Shown: piece by piece, positions 47,108 through 53,344 of the stretch | How the letters are laid out: each line of letters opens with the position of its first letter | How positions within the stretch are numbered: the stretch's first letter is position 1 | Assembly (NCBI GenBank): GCA_018645265.1 | Contig: JABGOS010000079.1 | Coordinates: forward strand, 11,924 to 65,267 | DNA from: Deltaproteobacteria bacterium | GTDB lineage: Bacteria; UBA10199; 2-02-FULL-44-16; JAAZCA01 | Reading direction: 5' to 3' | DNA length: 53,344 nt | The notes under the pieces: generated by a model | What the model was told of the DNA's origin: nothing | Database searches by the model: none | The model's input: only the letters and a program-made list of their open reading frames with translations | Program-made: the position numbers and the translations under genes

Positions 47108-48031
47108 ATGCCACGTAAGAAGTTGGATGAATTTAAAGTAGGGCTTTTCGTCACTGCGGGCCTTGTAGTGGCTATGATTATAGTCTTTATGGTTGGTAGT
47201 GAGAGCCAGTTCTTCGAAAGGCGCTACACCCTATACACAAACTTCGCTACGATATCAGGTCTTCGCGTAGGCGCCCCAGTACAGCTCGCAGGTCTTAAGG
47301 TTGGATTTGTGGATGATATTCGTTTCCCAGAAGATCCAACCACAAAGGATATGTCGGTCGTCTTGAAGATTAACAGGGAGTTTCAAAAACGCATACGTTC
47401 GGACAGTATAGCGACAATTGAAACACAGGGTCTCCTGGGGGATAAATTCGTCTACATATCCGTGGGTAGTGAATCCCAGTCAGTGATACCTGATAAGGGT
47501 ATTTTGCCTGCGAAAGATGTGACGTCGATCTTCTCATTGGCCGAGAAGGCTGGTGAGATTATGGATGACATAGGCGCAGCCTCAAAGAAAGTGAATGAGA
47601 TGCTGGGATCAGTCAGTGGAAAGGGTGAGGGTGATCTGAAGGCTATTGTTTCCTCAATAAGGAAGACGGTTGAACAGATTGAAAAGGGTAAGGGACTTGC
47701 TCATGCTATTATTTACGATCCTAAGGGTGGGAAGGTAATAGCTAACCTAGCTGACACCATGAAATCTGTTAAGGGAATTATGGCCGGTGCAGAGGAGGAA
47801 TCCAAAGGTAATCTTGGGGGGCTGATCGTTAATTTAAGACACGCCTCTGATGATTTGAGAAAGATTCTGGGATCGGTTAGGAGGGGTGAGGGAACCCTTG
47901 GAAAGCTGATCATGGATCCCGCCCTCTATGATGAGCTAAGAGCTCTTTTTGGAAGAGCAAATAGAAATAAGTTGCTTCGTGCCGTGATTCGTTCAACTAT
48001 GAAGGAAAATGATAAGCGCATGTTGAAATAG
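47108..48031 (+). CDS. mlaD: MCE-domain (MlaD-like) substrate-binding protein
   Basis: 'EFKVGLFVTAGLVVAMIIVFMVGS', 'YTLYTNFATISGLRVGAPVQLAGLKVGFVDDIRF', 'GLLGDKFVYISVG'. Confidence 0.93.
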   Translation: MPRKKLDEFKVGLFVTAGLVVAMIIVFMVGSESQFFERRYTLYTNFATISGLRVGAPVQLAGLKVGFVDDIRFPEDPTTKDMSVVLKINREFQKRIRSDSIATIETQGLLGDKFVYISVGSESQSVIPDKGILPAKDVTSIFSLAEKAGEIMDDIGAASKKVNEMLGSVSGKGEGDLKAIVSSIRKTVEQIEKGKGLAHAIIYDPKGGKVIANLADTMKSVKGIMAGAEEESKGNLGGLIVNLRHASDDLRKILGSVRRGEGTLGKLIMDPALYDELRALFGRANRNKLLRAVIRSTMKENDKRMLK

Positions 48032-48120
48032 TGACGCTTCTTTGATATCATATTCGCGAATGAAAATGACTGCAAATATACGTAAGGTTCGAGCTTGCAG
48101 CTGACAAAGAGAGGGAGGTA

Positions 48121-50220
48121 GTGATGTCGACAGAACAGAAGAATAAAAATGATTTGATGCAGATGATTGCATCTCTTCACGATGTCAAATCCTATCAGGA
48201 ACTTAGTTGGGAAGGAAGTTTCGCTGACTATCTTAAGATAGTACAAAAGAATCCCAAAGTTGCGGATACGGCATTCAAAAGATTGTACGACATGATCCTC
48301 ACCTATGGTTTTGAGGAGTATACTGAGTATAAGAAGAAGATTACTCATTATAAATTTTTCGAGGACCCCATAGATGGAGGCAAGGATGCTCTGTATGGTT
48401 TGGATCTTCCTCTTATGAAGCTCGTAAATGTTTTTCGATCAGCTGCAATGAGGTATGGAACAGAAAAACGTATTCTTCTCCTGCACGGCCCTGTTGGTGG
48501 TGCGAAATCTACGATCGTCAGGTTACTCAAGAAAGGACTCGAATCTTATTCTAAAACTCCAGATGGAGCGCTGTACGCTTTTATATGGGATAAAGGTGCC
48601 CTTGAGGATAAAGGGCTGATCTTTGGTTCAGCACAGGAGATTCCATGTCCGGTTCACGAGGACCCACTTCATCTGATTCCTTTCGAGTTGAGAAGTAAGA
48701 TTTTGCATGAGATCAACGTCAATCTCTCAGTAGAACAACGTGTCATGATAGAGGGTGATCTCTGTCCAAGCTGCAGGTATATCTACAAAGAGCTCGTGAA
48801 GCATTACCATGGTGATTGGACCAAAATAATAGATCATGTGAAGGTTAGAAGGGTGATCCTTTCTGAAAAGGATAGAGTTGGTATAGGTACCTTCCAGCCT
48901 AAGGATGAGAAGAATCAGGATTCTACTGAGCTGACTGGAGATATCAACTACAGGAAGATCGCGGAATATGGTTCCGATTCCGATCCACGCGCATTTAACT
49001 TCGATGGTGAGTTTAATATAGCTAACCGCGGTATGATCGAATTTGTCGAAGTTCTCAAGTTGGATGTGGCGTTTCTCTATGATCTTCTTGGCGCCTCCCA
49101 GGAACATAAGGTGAAACCTAAGAAATTTGCTCAGACCGACATTGATGAAGTTATAATCGGCCACACTAATGAAGCAGAATATAATAAACTCCTGAGCAAT
49201 GAGTATATGGAAGCGCTTAGGGATCGTACCGTAAAGATCGATGTTCCTTATATTACCAAGCTTCACGAGGAAGTGAAGGTGTACGAAAAGGATTACGGTC
49301 CGCATCGTGTGAGCGGAAAACATATAGCTCCACATACAATCGAGATGGCAGCGATGTGGGCAATTCTTACGAGGCTTGAGGAACCTAAAAAGGCCAACCT
49401 CACGCTCATGCAGAAATTGAAGCTGTATGATGGCAAAACATTACCCGGTTTTACCGAGGATAATGTTAAGGAACTGCGTAAAGAGGCGAGAAGAGAAGGT
49501 CTGGAAGGTATATCTCCTAGATATATACAGGATAAAGTGTCTAATGCGCTCGTATCCGATATTGCGGGCGGTTGCGTAAATCCTTTCATGGTCATCAATG
49601 AATTGGAATCCGGTTTAAAACATCACTCCCTTATCAAGAATGAGGAACAGAAAAAGCATTACAGGGAACTGCTCGCTTTGGTGAAGGAGGAGTATGAGGA
49701 TGTTGTTAAGAATGAAGTTCAGCGAGCTATTTCAGCTGATGAGGAAGCAATTTCAAGGCTGTGTGCAAACTACGTCGATAATCTCAAGGCCTATACCCAG
49801 AAGGAGAAGGTGAAAAATCCTTACACGGGTCAGTATGAAGAGCCTGACGAGAGGTTGATGCGTTCTATAGAGGAGAAGATAGATATCCCAGAGAGCAGGA
49901 AGGATGATTTTAGACGCGAGATAATGAACTACATAGGTGCGCTGTCGATCGATGGAAAGAAATTCGATTATAGAACCAATGAACGCCTACATAAGGCGCT
50001 GGAGTTGAAACTATTCGAGGATCAGAAGGATTCTATCAAACTTACAAGTCTCGTTTCGAGCGTTGTTGATAAGGATACCCAGGAAAAGATAGATGTTGTG
50101 AAGAGTAGGTTGATCAAGAACTATGGGTATTGTGAAACCTGCGCTACGGATGTGTTGAACTTCGTGGCTTCGATCTTCGCGAGGGGTGATATCAAAGAGA
50201 AAAGGCAACCCCAGAACTAG
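48121..50220 (+). CDS. prkA: PrkA-family serine protein kinase (AAA domain)
   Basis: '[24 protein letters not shown]', '[48 protein letters not shown]'. Confidence 0.96.
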   Translation: MMSTEQKNKNDLMQMIASLHDVKSYQELSWEGSFADYLKIVQKNPKVADTAFKRLYDMILTYGFEEYTEYKKKITHYKFFEDPIDGGKDALYGLDLPLMKLVNVFRSAAMRYGTEKRILLLHGPVGGAKSTIVRLLKKGLESYSKTPDGALYAFIWDKGALEDKGLIFGSAQEIPCPVHEDPLHLIPFELRSKILHEINVNLSVEQRVMIEGDLCPSCRYIYKELVKHYHGDWTKIIDHVKVRRVILSEKDRVGIGTFQPKDEKNQDSTELTGDINYRKIAEYGSDSDPRAFNFDGEFNIANRGMIEFVEVLKLDVAFLYDLLGASQEHKVKPKKFAQTDIDEVIIGHTNEAEYNKLLSNEYMEALRDRTVKIDVPYITKLHEEVKVYEKDYGPHRVSGKHIAPHTIEMAAMWAILTRLEEPKKANLTLMQKLKLYDGKTLPGFTEDNVKELRKEARREGLEGISPRYIQDKVSNALVSDIAGGCVNPFMVINELESGLKHHSLIKNEEQKKHYRELLALVKEEYEDVVKNEVQRAISADEEAISRLCANYVDNLKAYTQKEKVKNPYTGQYEEPDERLMRSIEEKIDIPESRKDDFRREIMNYIGALSIDGKKFDYRTNERLHKALELKLFEDQKDSIKLTSLVSSVVDKDTQEKIDVVKSRLIKNYGYCETCATDVLNFVASIFARGDIKEKRQPQN

Positions 50221-50307
50221 TGAGTAGCTAAGTATAGAAAGCTTGGAGTTGATATTTTTGTTATCGCTCCTCACTTTAGGCGTAGAACTCCGAACCTAAG
50301 GACTGCA

Positions 50308-51405
50308 ATGGCTCAAAAAATTGACCAGGATGTTGGGCGCTTTAAACAGATCATAAGGGGTCGAGTTAAGAAGGAACTGCGCAAGTTTATCTCGAGTGGT
50401 GAGTTGATCGGAAAGAAGGGGAAGGATCTTGTCAGTATTCCGATACCTCGCATTGATATTCCTCATTTCGTATATGGCGATAGGGAAAAGGGCGGCGTCG
50501 GCAAGGGCGATGGAGATGTCGGAAATGGTGTGCAGCCAGGAGAGGGTGATGCTCAAGCTGGCAATGCTCCCGGTGAACATATCCTAGAAGTCGACATAAC
50601 CTTCGAGGAGCTCGCGGAGCTTCTTGGTGAGGAACTTGAGCTTCCAAGGATTGAACCTAAGGGCGTTAAGGATCTCGATACTAAGAATATCAAGTATACC
50701 GGCATGTCCTCTGCAGGTCCCGAAAGTTTACGTCATTTCAAACGCACCTATAGGAAAGCTCTCAGACGACAGATAATAAGCGGTACTTATGATCCGAAAT
50801 GTCCCGTCATAATTCCCATACATGAGGATAGGGTTTATAGGACGTGGAAGGAGATCAAGGATCCGAAGAGTCGTGCGCTTATCGTGTATATGATGGATGT
50901 TTCAGGTTCTATGGGCGATGAGCAGAAGGAGATAGTGCGGCTCGAATGTTTCTGGATTGATACTTGGATTCGTTCCCAGTACGAGGGGCTTGATGTTAAA
51001 TACATCATTCACGATGCTGTCGCACGTGAGGTGGATAAGGATACTTTTTTTCATACTCGCGAGAGCGGTGGTACGATCATCTCTTCAGCCTATAAGCTAT
51101 TTTTAAAGATCGTAGAAGAGAACTATGACGTCAGTGAGTGGAATATTTACCCCTTTCATTTCTCAGATGGCGACAACTGGTCGGGTAATGACACCGAGGA
51201 ATGTTTGAAGTTGCTTAAAACGGATATTCTGCCGATATCGAATGTATTCTGCTATGGTCAGGTTGAGAGCGAATACGGAAGCGGTCAGTTTTTAAAGGAT
51301 CTGGAGGAGAGGTTTAAGGATGACGAGCTCCTGTTAACATCCAAGATACCCAATAGGGACGAAATTGTGAATTCGATAAAGACTTTTTTGGGTAAGGGTA
51401 AATAA
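50308..51405 (+). CDS. yeaH: YeaH/YhbH family protein (DUF444)
   Basis: Vwa-like '[28 protein letters not shown]...[17 protein letters not shown]'; basic N-terminus; position between prkA and spoVR. Confidence 0.93.
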   Translation: MAQKIDQDVGRFKQIIRGRVKKELRKFISSGELIGKKGKDLVSIPIPRIDIPHFVYGDREKGGVGKGDGDVGNGVQPGEGDAQAGNAPGEHILEVDITFEELAELLGEELELPRIEPKGVKDLDTKNIKYTGMSSAGPESLRHFKRTYRKALRRQIISGTYDPKCPVIIPIHEDRVYRTWKEIKDPKSRALIVYMMDVSGSMGDEQKEIVRLECFWIDTWIRSQYEGLDVKYIIHDAVAREVDKDTFFHTRESGGTIISSAYKLFLKIVEENYDVSEWNIYPFHFSDGDNWSGNDTEECLKLLKTDILPISNVFCYGQVESEYGSGQFLKDLEERFKDDELLLTSKIPNRDEIVNSIKTFLGKGK

Positions 51406-51414
51406 TAAGACGCT

Positions 51415-52932
51415 ATGAAAAAGCAAAGTTCAAATAAGAGCAGGTCATCAAAATATCAGACGCATCTTCCAGCTGATCTTGAGAAGGTCAGGAAACGGAT
51501 TGAAGGCTATGCGAAGGATTTCGGATTAGATTTCTTCGATGTTATATATGAAGTCCTTGATTGGAATCAGATCAACGAGGTAGCCTCCTATGGTGGTTTT
51601 CCCAATCGCTATCCACACTGGCGCTTCGGTATGGAGTATGAACAGCTTGCGAAGAGCTATTCGTATGGCTTATCTAAGATCTATGAGATGGTGATCAATA
51701 ATGATCCTTGCTTCGCCTATCTTCTCTATTCGAACAGTATGGTTGATCAGAAACTTGTCATGGCGCATGTCTATGCCCATTGCGATTTTTTCAAGAACAA
51801 TCTCTACTTTGCCCATACCAACCGTAAGATGATGGATGAGATGGCAAACCATAAGACGCGCATCATGAGGTATATCGACGAACATGGGCAGGATAAGGTT
51901 GAGAGTTTTATAGATTCCTGTTTGGCGATTGAGAATCTTATTGATTATCACGCACCTGCTATAAAGAGAACGAGAGCTCCTGGCGGTGATATAGGAGCGA
52001 GAAGGCCAGTCAGAAAGCTCAGGGCTGATCGGCAGTATATGGACAAGTATATCAATCCCAGTAAGTTTATGGATGAACAGCAGGAGCAGATCGATAAGGA
52101 AGTGCAGATGGAGAAACAGTTCCCAGAACATCCTCAGAAGGATGTGCTGCTCTTTCTGCTCGAATATTCTCCGCTGGATAATTGGGAGAGGGATATCCTG
52201 TCAATAATTCGCGAAGAGGCCTATTATTTTGCCCCTCAGGGGCAGACGAAGATAATGAATGAGGGTTGGGCTAGTTACTGGCATTCAAAGATTATGACTC
52301 AGAAGGTGCTCACCGATGCTGAGATTATCGATTATGCCGACCATCACTCAGGCACTGTAGCTATGGGGCCAACGAGGATCAATCCCTATAAGATAGGTTT
52401 GGAACTCATGAGGGATATTGAGGAGCGTTGGAATACCGGGCGTTTTGGCAAGGAGTATGATGAATGTGATAATATGGTTGAAAAGGCTCACTGGGATAAG
52501 AAGCTTGGCCTAGGTCGTGAGAAGATATTCGAAATTAGAAGGCTGTATAATGACATCATGTTTATCGATGAATTTCTAACGCCGGAGTTCTGTGCGAAGC
52601 ATAACCTGTTCATTTATGCCTATAACGTATCGTCAGAACAGTATGAAGTTGCGAGCCGTGAATTCGAAAAAATTAAGAAACAGTTCTTATTTCAATTAAC
52701 GAATTTTGGTCAACCTATCATTAACGTTGTCGATGGCAACTTTAGGAATAGGGGAGAACTTCTTATTAAGCATACCCACGAGGGTGTTGATCTGAAATAT
52801 AGCTATGCCTGTGAAACGCTTAAGATGCTATATCAGATATGGCGACGTCCGGTGACCATCGAAACGATGTATGATGGAGTTCCGAAATATATTCATTGTG
52901 AAGGTGAAGAGGTTAAGGAAGAGCGCGTCTAA
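51415..52932 (+). CDS. spoVR: SpoVR family protein
   Basis: 'MAHVYAHCDFFKNNLYFAHTNR', 'ISIIREEAYYFAPQGQTKIMNEGWASYWHSKIM', 'NPYKIGLELMRDIEERWNTGRFG'. Confidence 0.95.
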   Translation: MKKQSSNKSRSSKYQTHLPADLEKVRKRIEGYAKDFGLDFFDVIYEVLDWNQINEVASYGGFPNRYPHWRFGMEYEQLAKSYSYGLSKIYEMVINNDPCFAYLLYSNSMVDQKLVMAHVYAHCDFFKNNLYFAHTNRKMMDEMANHKTRIMRYIDEHGQDKVESFIDSCLAIENLIDYHAPAIKRTRAPGGDIGARRPVRKLRADRQYMDKYINPSKFMDEQQEQIDKEVQMEKQFPEHPQKDVLLFLLEYSPLDNWERDILSIIREEAYYFAPQGQTKIMNEGWASYWHSKIMTQKVLTDAEIIDYADHHSGTVAMGPTRINPYKIGLELMRDIEERWNTGRFGKEYDECDNMVEKAHWDKKLGLGREKIFEIRRLYNDIMFIDEFLTPEFCAKHNLFIYAYNVSSEQYEVASREFEKIKKQFLFQLTNFGQPIINVVDGNFRNRGELLIKHTHEGVDLKYSYACETLKMLYQIWRRPVTIETMYDGVPKYIHCEGEEVKEERV

Positions 52933-53344
52933 TTATTCTTTTCCTAGTTTGTGTCACGATTGTCATAATCATCACTAAAATTACTGAACTTGCAACTCCG
53001 AGTAGGATCGCGCCTATGTAGAAGGCGACCCCTATATTGAAGAGCGCTATGCTGGAGTAGAAGAGAGGGTTTAGTAAACTGTGCTGTCCGTTGGGTGCTG
53101 TCCGTTGAGTGTCAATATGCTTCCAGATGAATATGTTGAATAATATGACAACGAGTGGAACCAAAAACCACCCAAGGAAATTTGTAATCGGAATTCCAAA
53201 GTATTCTCCTGGATGTGCATAGTAGTAGATCTCCCCTAGGAACCACTGTTTACCGAGCTTTGCTACGGGGTCTATTATGACATCAAGCATCATTGTGAGA
53301 GTGGATCCGGCAAGAATCAGCCAAATCTTTCTTGTTTTTGGAAG
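52913..53344 (-). CDS. Partial membrane protein, carotenoid biosynthesis/CruF-like (DUF422); N-terminus off the right edge
   Basis: Frame stays open upstream of 53293 ('LPKTRKIWLILAGSTLTMMLDVIIDPVAKLGKQWFLGEIYYYAHPGEYFGIPITNFLGWFLV'). Confidence 0.75.
   Translation of the reverse strand, partial: LPKTRKIWLILAGSTLTMMLDVIIDPVAKLGKQWFLGEIYYYAHPGEYFGIPITNFLGWFLVPLVVILFNIFIWKHIDTQRTAPNGQHSLLNPLFYSSIALFNIGVAFYIGAILLGVASSVILVMIMTIVTQTRKRIIRRALP

Noticed and set aside
1-53344. CRISPR array, IS element, prophage or integron
   Set aside because: No regularly spaced repeats, transposase, integrase or phage structural genes seen.

Overview
The window is 53.3 kb of ordinary-density bacterial chromosome with about 45 credible genes. 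The lineage is probably deltaproteobacterial-like or a related Gram-negative, judged from gene content only. There is no rRNA, CRISPR, IS transposase or prophage. Recognisable blocks are: two tRNAs (Val-TAC, Asp-GTC) plus a broken tRNA-Asp copy and a GIY-YIG nuclease gene; uppP, menA-like, rarA; two tandem SUMF1-fold genes; recN, pmbA-like, PP2C, M23 peptidase, secA, an isolated type III secretion sctV, and a CheY-like gene; a large subtilase/TPR/beta-barrel ORF; FHA/TPR/PEGA proteins; bioY; two paralogous orphan genes; a Na+-pumping oxaloacetate decarboxylase operon with birA; aconitase plus two-subunit ATP-citrate lyase; mlaEFD-like genes; and the prkA-yeaH-spoVR stress triplet. The strongest unusual signals are: (1) a tRNA-Asp duplicate whose T-arm is replaced by a 19-nt hairpin, next to an intact tRNA-Asp with a strongly extended acceptor palindrome and a GIY-YIG gene 27 nt downstream; (2) a 1181-aa ORF that looks like two genes fused by one extra A in an A5 run; (3) two near-identical GTGTATACC-NN-GGTATACAC palindromes upstream of unrelated orphan gene pairs; (4) an attenuator-like hairpin directly before the aconitase/ATP-citrate lyase operon. 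All calls come from reading the sequence and supplied translations; no database search was run.
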